Source: JANRIG01 sp033765235
GTDB taxonomy: Bacteria > Bacteroidota > Bacteroidia > Cytophagales > UBA9547
Direction of reading: 5' to 3'
Assembly (NCBI GenBank): GCA_033765235.1
Contig: JANRIG010000020.1
Location: forward strand, 1 to 64,000
DNA: 64,000 bases
A program made the position numbers and the translations under genes. The notes below the pieces were generated by a model. The model saw only the letters and a list, made by a program, of their open reading frames with translations. It had not been told where the DNA came from and ran no database searches. Below are positions 1 to 8,223 of the stretch, piece by piece; positions within the stretch are counted from its first letter, which is position 1; every line of letters starts with the position of its first letter.

Positions 1-904
1 TATTAAGTGTGCGAGTTTGAGTTTCATCTTTTCTTAATCGCCCTACAAATACTTCATCTTTTCCTTTTGAATCAATAGGCATAGGATATTTAAGATTTTT
101 AATATCATCCACTAAAGCCACGCCCTTGGTATTTGTTAAAACTTTTTTAACATCTTCCAAATTAAAATCTTTCGCAAATTCCACATTTATACTTTCTGAA
201 TGTCCTCCAACAACCGGTACCCGCACGCATGTTGCAGTAACTTTTATTTTCTCGTCTCCCATAATTTTTTTGGTTTCATTCACCATTTTCATTTCTTCTT
301 TGGTATATCCATTATCAGTAAACACGTCTATTTGAGGTATGAGATTGAGGTCAATAGGATATTTGTAGGCCATTTCACCATCATTTATACCGTTGCGCTC
401 GTTCATAAGTTGGTCTACGGCTTTTTTGCCGGTACCCGTCACTGATTGGTATGTAGATACTACCACACGTTTTATTTTATATTTTTGGTGCAATGGGTTG
501 AGCACCATTACCATTTGTATGGTAGAGCAGTTGGGATTGGCTATGATTTTGTCATCTTTGCCTATAGTATGTGCATTTATCTCGGGTACTACTAATTTTT
601 TGGAAGGGTCCATGCGCCAAGCCGATGAGTTATCAATTACAAAAGTGCCAACTTCAGCAAACTTTGGAGCCAACTCAAGAGAGGTGCTTCCGCCTGCTGA
701 GAATATGGCTATATGTGGGCGGTGTGCTATGGCATTGGCAGCACTGATGATTTTGTATGCTTTGCCTTTGAATGTGATTTCCTTACCTACCGACCTTTCA
801 GAGGCTACAGGGTAAAATTCACTTATATACAGGTTTCTTTCTTCCAGCACTTTCAACATTTCACTGCCTACCAAGCCGGTGGCTCCTACCAACGCTATTT
901 TCAT
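1..904 (-). CDS. asd: Aspartate-semialdehyde dehydrogenase (C-terminal end cut by window edge)
   Basis: Reading leftward from the ATG at 904, 301 codons are present and the frame is still open at position 1, so the C-terminus is missing. The enzyme makes L-aspartate-4-semialdehyde from aspartyl phosphate with NADPH, a cytosolic branch point toward lysine/diaminopimelate, threonine and methionine. The protein begins MKIALVGATGLVGSEM, the Rossmann NADP-binding loop of this family. Further on are the conserved DNSSAWRMD segment and the catalytic-cysteine motif NPNCSTIQ, followed by SVTGTGKKA and RVPVVGGHSE. All landmarks are intact, so the gene looks functional. A good -7 promoter box lies about 25 bp upstream. 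The next gene upstream (1005-2198) is transcribed the same way but is separated by about 100 bp of AT-rich DNA, so it is probably a separate unit. Identification is very secure. Confidence 0.97.
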   Translation of the reverse strand, partial: MKIALVGATGLVGSEMLKVLEERNLYISEFYPVASERSVGKEITFKGKAYKIISAANAIAHRPHIAIFSAGGSTSLELAPKFAEVGTFVIDNSSAWRMDPSKKLVVPEINAHTIGKDDKIIANPNCSTIQMVMVLNPLHQKYKIKRVVVSTYQSVTGTGKKAVDQLMNERNGINDGEMAYKYPIDLNLIPQIDVFTDNGYTKEEMKMVNETKKIMGDEKIKVTATCVRVPVVGGHSESINVEFAKDFNLEDVKKVLTNTKGVALVDDIKNLKYPMPIDSKGKDEVFVGRLRKDETQTRTLN

Positions 905-928
905 ATAGTTATTAATATTTTTGGGCTG

Positions 929-936
929 CAAATGTA
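929..936 (-). promoter_or_regulatory. Bacteroidota -7 box of asd
   Basis: On the minus strand the octamer TACATTTG is a perfect match to the Bacteroidota -7 consensus TAnnTTTG and is followed by C. It would place the transcript start about 20 nt before the asd ATG. No clear -33 TTG is seen at 17-23 bp, so this is a motif-only call. Confidence 0.45.
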
Positions 937-1004
937 TGTAATAATTTAAAATTTTAAATTATAAAATTTAAGATAAATACACCTACGCCCCGCATATACA
1001 TCTA

Positions 1005-2198
1005 TTAAAATAAGTCTATAGGGTTTATTTTGAGTATATCTTTCCATGTCATTCCTGTATTTGTGCCTATCACAAGTATTTTGTCTACATCAAATAGTTT
1101 TTTAAATTTTGCAATGGATTTGGAGCGGTTGGGTTTTCCACTTTTTATCTCCAGTCCTAATATTTTTTCGTTGTAGCGTATTATAAAGTCTATTTCATCA
1201 TTTTGCTCACGCCAGTAGTACACATCATACTTGTTTTTGAGCCTAAGATTGATTAAGTGTGCCCCCACTGCACTCTCTACCACTCTGCCCCAAAAAGTAG
1301 GATCCATCTGTGCCGCTCTAAAATCTTTGGAGTGGTGCACTGCAAACAAAGCATTGTTATACACTTGAAACTTTGGGCTTGAGCTTCTGATGCGCACTGT
1401 AGAGCCTGAATATTTTTCCAAACCACCCAATAATCCTGCATCATCAGTAAGTTGCAAATAGTTTGAAAGTGTAGTGGTATTTCCTACGTCTGTCAACTGC
1501 CCCAAAAACTTGTTGTATGATACAATTTGAGAAGAATAATGAGACCCCATTTCAAACAATCTTTTGAGCAGTGCAGGTTTGTCTATCCGGGTAAGCATCA
1601 GTATGTCTCTATTCAAGGTACTATCTACCAAGCTGAGTTTGATGTATTCTTTCCATCTGTGCTCGTCATGTATAAGTGGGGCAGCACCAGGATACCCCCC
1701 ATACCATGCATATTGCTCAGGAGTCATATCAAAGGCTTCTTGCATTTCATTATAGGTCCAGTGACCCATATATATTTGCTCAAACCTGCCGGCCATAGAC
1801 TCTGTGAGCCCGCGCTGCAGCAGCATACGTGAAGAACCTAAAATGATTATTTTTAAGTTTATTTGGTTTAATGTATCTTCATCCCAGCATTTTTTTACGA
1901 ACTCGCTCCAATTATTTATTTTTTGTATTTCATCTATGGCCAATATCAACTCAGATATGTTTTCTAATCTGAGTTTTGAGCGAGCCATTTCCCAATTTGT
2001 TACGATCCACTGTGTGTCTTCAGAGTCTATAGCATCTGCAGTGATGTATATATATTTTTTTTTCAATCCTTTCAGTACCGAATGTACCAATGTAGTTTTT
2101 CCTATCTGCCTTGGACCGGAAATGGATATTAAAAATCTTCTATGCTCTAATAGTCTGTCTTCGAGTGTTTTATACTCGCTGCGCAGTATGTATTTCAT
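1005..2198 (-). CDS. AAA+ ATPase with C-terminal DUF4143
   Basis: 397 residues, the usual length for the AAA_14/DUF4143 family of bacterial P-loop ATPases. The N-terminal ATPase domain (about residues 18-200) has Walker A GPRQIGKTT and Walker B ILAIDEIQK. A conserved YGGYPGA segment follows. The C-terminal DUF4143 part (about 200-397) contains FWGRVVESAVGAHL and a restriction-endonuclease-like patch, EIDFII followed by LEIKSGK, which is typical of this family. Cellular function is not established for the family; members are widespread, patchily distributed and often stand alone. Nothing next to it suggests a toxin-antitoxin pair or defence island. The start at 2198 is the only ATG near the -7 box at 2218-2225. 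Three evenly spaced direct repeats lie 80-130 bp upstream (see separate entry). Family assignment is firm, role unknown. Confidence 0.9.
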   Translation of the reverse strand: MKYILRSEYKTLEDRLLEHRRFLISISGPRQIGKTTLVHSVLKGLKKKYIYITADAIDSEDTQWIVTNWEMARSKLRLENISELILAIDEIQKINNWSEFVKKCWDEDTLNQINLKIIILGSSRMLLQRGLTESMAGRFEQIYMGHWTYNEMQEAFDMTPEQYAWYGGYPGAAPLIHDEHRWKEYIKLSLVDSTLNRDILMLTRIDKPALLKRLFEMGSHYSSQIVSYNKFLGQLTDVGNTTTLSNYLQLTDDAGLLGGLEKYSGSTVRIRSSSPKFQVYNNALFAVHHSKDFRAAQMDPTFWGRVVESAVGAHLINLRLKNKYDVYYWREQNDEIDFIIRYNEKILGLEIKSGKPNRSKSIAKFKKLFDVDKILVIGTNTGMTWKDILKINPIDLF

Positions 2199-2217
2199 AA
2201 TTATTATATTTACCTCG

Positions 2218-2225
2218 CAAATTTA
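2218..2225 (-). promoter_or_regulatory. -7 box of the DUF4143 ATPase gene
   Basis: Minus-strand octamer TAAATTTG followed by C matches TAnnTTTG exactly, leaving a leader of only about 15 nt before the ATG at 2198. No convincing -33 element is visible. Motif-only call. Confidence 0.45.
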
Positions 2226-2277
2226 CACATTTTTATGAGATGTTTTTATCATCATACTATATAATTTTACTAATATT

Positions 2278-2331
2278 ATTAAGTAAAATTAATATTATAA
2301 TTGAGTAAATTTACTAAATTTATTGAGTAAA
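2278..2331. repeat. Three 10-bp direct repeats at exact 22-bp intervals
   Basis: ATTAAGTAAA (2278), ATTGAGTAAA (2300) and ATTGAGTAAA (2322) start exactly 22 bp apart, i.e. about two helical turns, so they would face the same side of the DNA. The middle copy is part of the perfect palindrome AGTAAATTTACT (2304-2315), and the first copy forms an inverted repeat with TTTTACT at 2266. The array sits upstream of the -7 box of the DUF4143 ATPase gene. It could be an operator; the background is very AT-rich, so chance cannot be excluded. Confidence 0.4.
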
Positions 2332-2434
2332 AAACAAAAATTCTTAGTATTTTATTGATTGTGAGAATTTTATAAAAATATTATTTATCAATTTAAAAGT
2401 GGATATAGCATGTATTATACTTATATTATCGGCC

Positions 2435-3316
2435 TTATAGGTATATATAATGCAGCTTGATACCTGTACAAAAATTTATCACTACTGCAGGCATTGGCAC
2501 TTTTATATAGCGAAATATCCATAGTGCATTTTTTATTGTTTTATTTGTAATAGCATCTACACATATATCAAACGAAAAAATTATTTTTCTGCATCTTGCT
2601 ATGTGGGCAAAGCCCTGACCAGCACCCACATTGTCATGACCTCCAAGTAAGCCCTCTGCTCCTATGCCGATGCAAGGCATTAGCCAAGAGGGCAAAATTT
2701 TATTTGTAATGAAAGGATTGTGTATGGCAAACCAATATGTTTGTCCATTATAGTCTTTTATGAGTTGTTGCAATAAATTGTGCCCCAATAGCTCAGGTCT
2801 CATGGCATGGAATGATGAAGGATAAAAGCTGAATTTGATGCCTGCCAAAATTTTATTGAATAATAATATTTGTATTACATATGCAAGTGCACCTGCTATA
2901 TTGGCACAAATATCATATGCAGATGCGCCATAGCCTGCATAAAATCCATCAGCTATCTCATACCCGCACTGATACTCTATAGCCATGAATGCAGCAAATA
3001 TTAAGGAAGTATTTTTATTAAGTCCTGCCCATAACCATAAGCTATAAAATATACTACAAGAAAGGTACGACACATAAAAGTGTCCAAATTTGTCCATCAA
3101 GAGCCACTCAGCTCTATCATCAAACCAGTGGAATGTGGTAATATTGTCTTGCCCATACCATACTTGGAATAGTATGGCAAATATTAATACGTAAATAAGG
3201 TGACTTCCACACAGTAATATAATGATTCTATGTGTGTGAGGACATGCAGCCTTGGCAATCCATCTTTTGTAAATAAAAAAAAACCTGTTTGCAAAACCAT
3301 TTTTGCCTACATTCAT
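2435..3316 (-). CDS. DUF2279-like integral membrane/periplasmic protein
   Basis: 293 residues. A hydrophobic segment at about 30-52 is followed by FHWFDDRAEWLLMDKFGHF and by further membrane-embedded stretches (LSCSIFYSLWLWAGL, LIFAAFMAIEYQCGYEIADGF, ANIAGALAYVIQILLF). The spacing of Asp, His and Glu in DKFGHF...E..DGF and the D.xANxxG motif are the pattern of the DUF2279 (YfiM-like) family, whose function is unknown. The C-terminal part (about 185-270) contains a GLLGGHDN segment with no assigned role. It lies 12 bp downstream of the site-2 protease gene and is co-directional, so it is probably the last gene of the 5111-to-2435 operon. Family assignment is moderately confident. Confidence 0.7.
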   Translation of the reverse strand: MNVGKNGFANRFFFIYKRWIAKAACPHTHRIIILLCGSHLIYVLIFAILFQVWYGQDNITTFHWFDDRAEWLLMDKFGHFYVSYLSCSIFYSLWLWAGLNKNTSLIFAAFMAIEYQCGYEIADGFYAGYGASAYDICANIAGALAYVIQILLFNKILAGIKFSFYPSSFHAMRPELLGHNLLQQLIKDYNGQTYWFAIHNPFITNKILPSWLMPCIGIGAEGLLGGHDNVGAGQGFAHIARCRKIIFSFDICVDAITNKTIKNALWIFRYIKVPMPAVVINFCTGIKLHYIYL

Positions 3317-3328
3317 AGGTTGGTATAT

Positions 3329-4471
3329 TTACTCAAACACAAATGGTGCAGGTGTGAAACACAATATAAATATAATGAGAGATATCCACCCAAGTAGTTT
3401 GCGCTTGCTGTCCAAGGGGCTGTTGTCTTCTACAGGTGGGTGAAATACGCCTAAAAATCTACCCAAAAGCATAGCAAAAAGCAACCATCCATTATAACCT
3501 ATGGCTTGGGGAAAAAAATAAGTGGTGGCTAATTGGGCAGTCATTACTCCAAATGCCAATATAAATGTACGTGCAAAGGTGCCACCTATTTTGCTAAACA
3601 TAAAATATAAAAATATGAGATAAAGCACCGTTTTAGTATCAAAAATATTAACTAAGCCGGCGGGTGTCACTATGCCAAGACCTGCATAGAATACAAAAAT
3701 TATAAATAGTATTACAGAAACTACAGCATGATAACGGCCTCCAACTAAGCCATATAGAATATGCCCCCCGTCAAGCTGACCTATGGGCATAAGATTGAGT
3801 GCGGTAAAAAAACATGCCAAATAGCCTGCAAACAAAAATGGGTAGTGCATCATCTCATATGCATTGGGTATGAGTGCTTTGTTGGGAGCCAAATACGTTT
3901 CTATTAACCAAAACAATAAATTTTTGCCCAAATAAAAGCGGCCTTCTACATTGGTATATACATATTGGGCATACTCTAACCCATATTTTTGATATTCAGG
4001 ATGTATGGAAAATATGTATTCGGCAGGGGGCAAATGTGTGTATCCGTAGGCAAGTACTATAAGTGCCACCACAAACCCCGAAAGTGGTCCTGCAATGCCT
4101 ATGTCAAAGTATTGTTTCCTGCTTTTGAGCTGCTCTTTTATCTTTATGAATGCCCCCATAGTGCCTATGCTGGAGCCGAGCCCAAACCATAAAGGTATGT
4201 AGTAGGGCAAAGTCACTTTTACTTTGTACCATTGTGCGGTGAAGTAGTGCCCAAACTCGTGTACTGTGAGTATTAATAAAAATGGGACTGAAAAATTAAG
4301 GCTGTATATTATTTTTTCGGTATCTATCCAGTCGTTCCAGCCAAATCCTTTTTCATTTAAGAAAAAATATCTGCCATATATCCATTCTGCACCGGCAAGA
4401 GTAGTGGTGATGAGTGTAAGAATGAATAATACTATTTGAAAAATAATAACTCTGCGTGTTTTGTTAAGCAT
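3329..4471 (-). CDS. Site-2 protease family membrane metalloprotease (M50)
   Basis: 380 residues with about eight hydrophobic segments. The zinc-binding motif HEFGH (His71, Glu72, His75) lies in an early membrane helix and the third-ligand motif NLMPIGQLDGGH in a later one, the full catalytic set of M50 intramembrane proteases. After the second motif the chain continues with four or five more hydrophobic helices, ending shortly after a small charged loop (PPVEDNSPLDSKRK). Known M50 enzymes cut transmembrane segments, for example of anti-sigma factors. The substrate here is not indicated, and no anti-sigma gene is next to it. It overlaps the end of the upstream HAD gene by 8 bp, showing translational coupling. 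Confidence 0.9.
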   Translation of the reverse strand: MLNKTRRVIIFQIVLFILTLITTTLAGAEWIYGRYFFLNEKGFGWNDWIDTEKIIYSLNFSVPFLLILTVHEFGHYFTAQWYKVKVTLPYYIPLWFGLGSSIGTMGAFIKIKEQLKSRKQYFDIGIAGPLSGFVVALIVLAYGYTHLPPAEYIFSIHPEYQKYGLEYAQYVYTNVEGRFYLGKNLLFWLIETYLAPNKALIPNAYEMMHYPFLFAGYLACFFTALNLMPIGQLDGGHILYGLVGGRYHAVVSVILFIIFVFYAGLGIVTPAGLVNIFDTKTVLYLIFLYFMFSKIGGTFARTFILAFGVMTAQLATTYFFPQAIGYNGWLLFAMLLGRFLGVFHPPVEDNSPLDSKRKLLGWISLIIFILCFTPAPFVFE

Positions 4472-5111
4472 GTTGCAATAGGGTATTAATGGTAGCGGGA
4501 GGGGTTAAATGTATGGTAATGATGCCTGATTTTTGTGCACTCAACACATTTTCGAGTGAGTCGTCTATGAATACAGTTTCGTGCGGTGCCAGTTGTGCAT
4601 CTGCCAATACATAATCATATATATCTATATTAGGTTTTCTTTTGCCTATTTCATAGGAATAATAGGCTTTGGTGACTAACATAGATAAATGCTTCATGCC
4701 AAAATGTGTATTCATATATGTATCTATATGGTCTATATGAGCTTTGTTGGTATTACTCAATATATAAATTTGGTATTTTTTTGAAAGTTTGTTTATCAAG
4801 TCTATTCTTTCGCCGGGTATGTGTTTTAATATACTGTTCCAAATTTGGTAAAATTCTGCTTCCTTTATATGTATATGCAAAGTAGTATTGATATAGTTTA
4901 TTAGTTCACTGTCTGTAAGTTTGCCAATTTCGTGTAGTTGCCATTGTGTATTGTTAAAAAACATGTTGCGAATATCTTGCAGATCCATGCCACTGATAGC
5001 AGCCAACTTTGCAAAGGCACTATTGATATCTATATCCATTATTACACCGCCTAAGTCAAAAATTATATTTTTTATTTTACCAAAATTGATATTTGAATGT
5101 AATTCAGACAA
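4464..5111 (-). CDS. HAD-superfamily phosphatase (YihX-like subfamily IA)
   Basis: 215 residues, cytosolic. HAD motif I is IFDLGGVIMDID (about residues 17-28), with the nucleophile Asp in DLGG. The second Asp of the usual DxD is replaced by Gly, as in the YihX group of sugar phosphatases. Motif II is ILSNTN (about 118), the motif III lysine is in GKRKPN (about 155), and motif IV is VFIDDSLENV. An alpha-helical cap lies between motifs I and II. The likely reaction is hydrolysis of a small phosphate ester such as a sugar phosphate; the substrate cannot be read from sequence. The gene is first in an operon with the M50 protease (8-bp overlap) and the DUF2279 protein. Confidence 0.88.
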   Translation of the reverse strand: MSELHSNINFGKIKNIIFDLGGVIMDIDINSAFAKLAAISGMDLQDIRNMFFNNTQWQLHEIGKLTDSELINYINTTLHIHIKEAEFYQIWNSILKHIPGERIDLINKLSKKYQIYILSNTNKAHIDHIDTYMNTHFGMKHLSMLVTKAYYSYEIGKRKPNIDIYDYVLADAQLAPHETVFIDDSLENVLSAQKSGIITIHLTPPATINTLLQHA

Positions 5112-5145
5112 TTTAGGAGGGGTTTATAGTAGGTGATTGATTATG

Positions 5146-5219
5146 TGGGCCCTCATGGAATCGAACCATGCACCCCCTGATTATGAGTCAGATGCTCTAA
5201 CCGAATGAGCTAAGGGCCC
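5146..5219 (-). tRNA. tRNA with CAT anticodon (elongator Met or Ile2)
   Basis: Read on the minus strand this folds into a full cloverleaf: acceptor stem GGGCCCT/AGGGCCC, D arm with TTCGGTTAGAGC, anticodon arm TCTGA-CTCATAA-TCAGG, T loop TTCGATT, and discriminator A73. The anticodon is CAT. The first base pair is a strong G-C, which excludes initiator tRNA. CAT elongator tRNAs are either Met or the Ile2 species that needs lysidine modification by TilS. Sequence alone does not settle which one this is. Confidence 0.93.
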
Positions 5220-5329
5220 TGTTATGTGACACTATTATGTTTCACAAAAAGGACTGCAAAGATAGGTATAAATTTAAAAATTAAAATATAATAAAATAAA
5301 ATATTTTGAGCGCAGAGTATGAGTGATTT

Positions 5330-5469
5330 TTCAATAACAGGGTGAATAAAGCACTGATACCGTAGAAGTGTAATGCTTCGTTTCACTATTATTCACGGTG
5401 TCAAAGTAGCCTATTCAAAACCTACATGTATAAACACATCAAAGTTTATATGTTTTTATTTTTTTTTAT
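5330..5469 (+). ncRNA. Candidate small RNA with terminator in a gene-free gap
   Basis: The 590-bp gap 5220-5811 has no convincing gene; a 66-codon hydrophobic ORF at 5517-5717 looks like AT-rich chance. On the plus strand there is a structured stretch. GTGAATAA (5342-5349) pairs with TTATTCAC (5389-5396), and inside it GAAG/CTTC (5365/5376) or ACCGT/ACGGT (5359/5395) can form. It is followed by a terminator-like hairpin: ACATGTATAAAC (5424-5435) pairs with GTTTATATGT (5444-5453) with one bulge, then T-rich sequence. A terminator with no plus-strand gene in front of it suggests an unannotated transcript. No clear promoter was found. Confidence 0.35.
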
Positions 5470-5811
5470 GCTATTGATTATTATGAAATATTAGGATTGA
5501 AAAACTATTAATAGCTATGAGAAATGACAAAAAAACATTTTTTTACTCCTACTTTTTAGTTCAATATTATATGCTGGTTTGGCTAATATTGTCAAATAAG
5601 TATCTAAAATATTTTGACAATTTCATGATGTATTCATTTTTTGTAATAATTTTCAAATATCTGTTTATTAGGAATATTTTCATTACTACAATTCATACCT
5701 ATATTTATACACTTTAACTGCCTTATTACACGCTTCATCATTTATTCATTTTACCAATATTAATAATGTTTCAATTTTGCGATATAAAAATTAATATAAA
5801 TTTATAAAGTC

Positions 5812-8214
5812 ATGAAAAAAATATTCACTATCAGCATTTGTATGTGTGCCTTACTGGCAGGTGCACAAAATACCCAAACCATAAGAGGAAAAGTGACCGA
5901 CAAAGAGTCTAAATATCAACTCATTGGTGTCACTGTGGCAGTACCCGATACAGACCCCTTAATAGCCACTGCTACCGACGAAAACGGTGAATTTGTATTG
6001 ACAAATGTACCATTGGGCAGGCGTGTGCTCAAGCTCAGCTATGTAGGTTATAAAGATATTACCATGCCCAACATTATGGTGACAGCAGGTAAACAAACTA
6101 TTGTAAACTTTGCTATGGAAGAAAATGTGACCCAGCTCGAAGATGTGGTAGTAAAAGCCGAAAACGATAAAACAGCCACTAATAACGAAATGGCAGTAAT
6201 TTCTGCACGCTCATTTAACCTGGAAGAAGCCATGCGATATGCAGGAGCACTCAATGACCCCAGCCGTATGGCTATGAACTATGCGGGAGTGAGCAGCTCC
6301 AGCGATGACAGGAACGATATAGTAATACGTGGCAACTCTCCTACAGGTCTTCTCTGGAGGCTGGATGGTATAGAGATACCTAATCCTAACCACTTTGGGC
6401 TGCAAGGTACAACAGGCGGCCCCGTGAGCATTCTCAATACCAACCAACTCGACAAATCTGACTTTCTAACAGGAGCCTTCCCTGCCAACTATGGAAATGC
6501 TACCTCTGGAGTATTTGACTTGCAAATGCGCTCAGGAAACAACAAAAAAAGAGAATATCTTGGGCAGATAGGGTTCAATGGTTTTGAACTCGGCGCCGAA
6601 GGTCCGTTCTCCAAAAAATACAATGGCAGCTATATGATAAATTATAGGTACTCTACGCTGGGTATTTTCAAAGCTATAGGCGTAGACTTTGGCACTGGTG
6701 CAGCCATACCTCAATATCAAGATATAAATATGAAAATAGATTTGCCCACTGCCAAACTGGGTCGTTTTCAGATATTTGCACTCGGTGGCGATAGCTATAT
6801 AGAGCTACTCAACTCTGGACTCAGTGCCGAAGATTTCAGCAAAAACACCAACTTCTACGGCGACCCTATACGCGACGGGTATTTTGGCTCCAAAATGGGA
6901 GTAGTAGGCATCTCAAACACCTACTTCTTTAACCCCACCACCTCACAAAAAATAATATTTGCTGTATCGGGCTGGCAAAGCAACTACCAGCAAGACTCAT
7001 TGAGGTATGATAATATAGAAAAACGAGTATTTTTTGAAAGGCGCGAATTTGAAACAGACTATCTACAAACCCGCATGAGCCTCAATTATTCAGTAAATAA
7101 AAAATTCAATGCAAAAAATACCCTTAATAGTGGTATCAATATTGACAGATTAGGATTTGCATACGAAGACCGTACCATTATGGGCGCACCATATGGTATA
7201 TGGAAAAACCGTATCAATGAAACAGGTGCCGACTATCTGTTGCAAGCTTGGACACAGCTCAAGCACAACTTCTCTGAAAGGCTCAGTATGAATGCAGGGT
7301 TGCATTATCAATATTTTACCCTCAATGGACAAAGTGCCGTAGAACCCAGACTGGGCATGAGATTCAGAGTTACCGAAAAAATAGCTATAAACTTGGGGGC
7401 AGGAGTGCATAACCAAACCCAGTCACTCATGACCTATTACACCAAAAGCTCCTATCAAGATGCCGGCGGTGCCATCATATATCAATATATGAACAAAAAT
7501 CTTAAATACCTCAATAGCAACCATATAGTACTCGGCACAGACTATAACTTTGCGCCCAACTGGAGGTTCAAAGGCGAACTTTATTACCAATACCTCACCA
7601 ACGTGCCTGTGAAATCATACTCCTCACCCTACAGCATACTCAATGCAGGTGCTACATTTGACCCACCTGTGGTAGATAGCTTGGTGAGCAATGGTACAGG
7701 GTACAACTATGGTACTGAGCTCACCCTCGAGAAGTTTTTTGGTCGCGGCTTTTATACCTTACTCACTACCTCTATATATGACTCTAAGTACAAAGGCAGC
7801 GATGGTGTGGAGCGAAACACAGCTTTCAACGGTAGGTTTATTGTAAACTTATTGGCAGGATATGAGATAAAAATAGGCAAAAAAAATACGCTATCCGCAG
7901 ACCTCAAGCTCACCTATGCAGGAGGGCGCAGATACACTCCATATGACTTGGCACAGTCTAAACTTAACAATGAGTTTTATTACGACTATAACAGAGCGTG
8001 GGAAGGACAATATGCTGATTACTTCCGACCAGATATCAAAATTGCTTTTCGCAGAGACGGCAAAAAAGTATCGCAACAGTGGGCTTTGCAAATTAATAAT
8101 GTGCTCAACAGCAAAAATATATTTGCCGAACGCTGGAACTCTATCTCACGTGAAAGCATTACTGTAAATCAATTGGGCATGCTCATCATCCCGCAATACA
8201 GAATATTGTTTTAA
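5812..8214 (+). CDS. TonB-dependent outer-membrane receptor, regulated by adjacent LytS/LytTR
   Basis: 800 residues. A signal peptide (about 1-18, ending in AGA) is followed by a carboxypeptidase-regulatory-like beta-sandwich (about 20-110). Next is a plug domain containing NDIVIRGNSPTGLLWRLDGIEIPNPNHF, and then a long beta-barrel region rich in alternating aromatic strands ending in RILF, the usual C-terminal aromatic residue. It is shorter than SusC proteins and no SusD neighbour is present, so it more likely imports a small ligand than an oligosaccharide. Nine bp after its stop begins a LytS-type kinase and then a LytTR regulator; together they form a three-gene operon. The transported ligand is unknown. 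Confidence 0.9.
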   Translation: MKKIFTISICMCALLAGAQNTQTIRGKVTDKESKYQLIGVTVAVPDTDPLIATATDENGEFVLTNVPLGRRVLKLSYVGYKDITMPNIMVTAGKQTIVNFAMEENVTQLEDVVVKAENDKTATNNEMAVISARSFNLEEAMRYAGALNDPSRMAMNYAGVSSSSDDRNDIVIRGNSPTGLLWRLDGIEIPNPNHFGLQGTTGGPVSILNTNQLDKSDFLTGAFPANYGNATSGVFDLQMRSGNNKKREYLGQIGFNGFELGAEGPFSKKYNGSYMINYRYSTLGIFKAIGVDFGTGAAIPQYQDINMKIDLPTAKLGRFQIFALGGDSYIELLNSGLSAEDFSKNTNFYGDPIRDGYFGSKMGVVGISNTYFFNPTTSQKIIFAVSGWQSNYQQDSLRYDNIEKRVFFERREFETDYLQTRMSLNYSVNKKFNAKNTLNSGINIDRLGFAYEDRTIMGAPYGIWKNRINETGADYLLQAWTQLKHNFSERLSMNAGLHYQYFTLNGQSAVEPRLGMRFRVTEKIAINLGAGVHNQTQSLMTYYTKSSYQDAGGAIIYQYMNKNLKYLNSNHIVLGTDYNFAPNWRFKGELYYQYLTNVPVKSYSSPYSILNAGATFDPPVVDSLVSNGTGYNYGTELTLEKFFGRGFYTLLTTSIYDSKYKGSDGVERNTAFNGRFIVNLLAGYEIKIGKKNTLSADLKLTYAGGRRYTPYDLAQSKLNNEFYYDYNRAWEGQYADYFRPDIKIAFRRDGKKVSQQWALQINNVLNSKNIFAERWNSISRESITVNQLGMLIIPQYRILF

Positions 8215-8223
8215 TCATCTGCT

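Noticed and set aside
1005..2198. DUF4143 ATPase as part of a toxin-antitoxin or defence module
   Set aside because: No partner gene is adjacent; flanks are asd and membrane proteins.
5517..5717. 66-codon hydrophobic ORF in the gap before the TonB receptor
   Set aside because: Composition is what AT-rich DNA gives by chance (Phe, Tyr, Ile, Leu), with no family, no start context and no operon partner.
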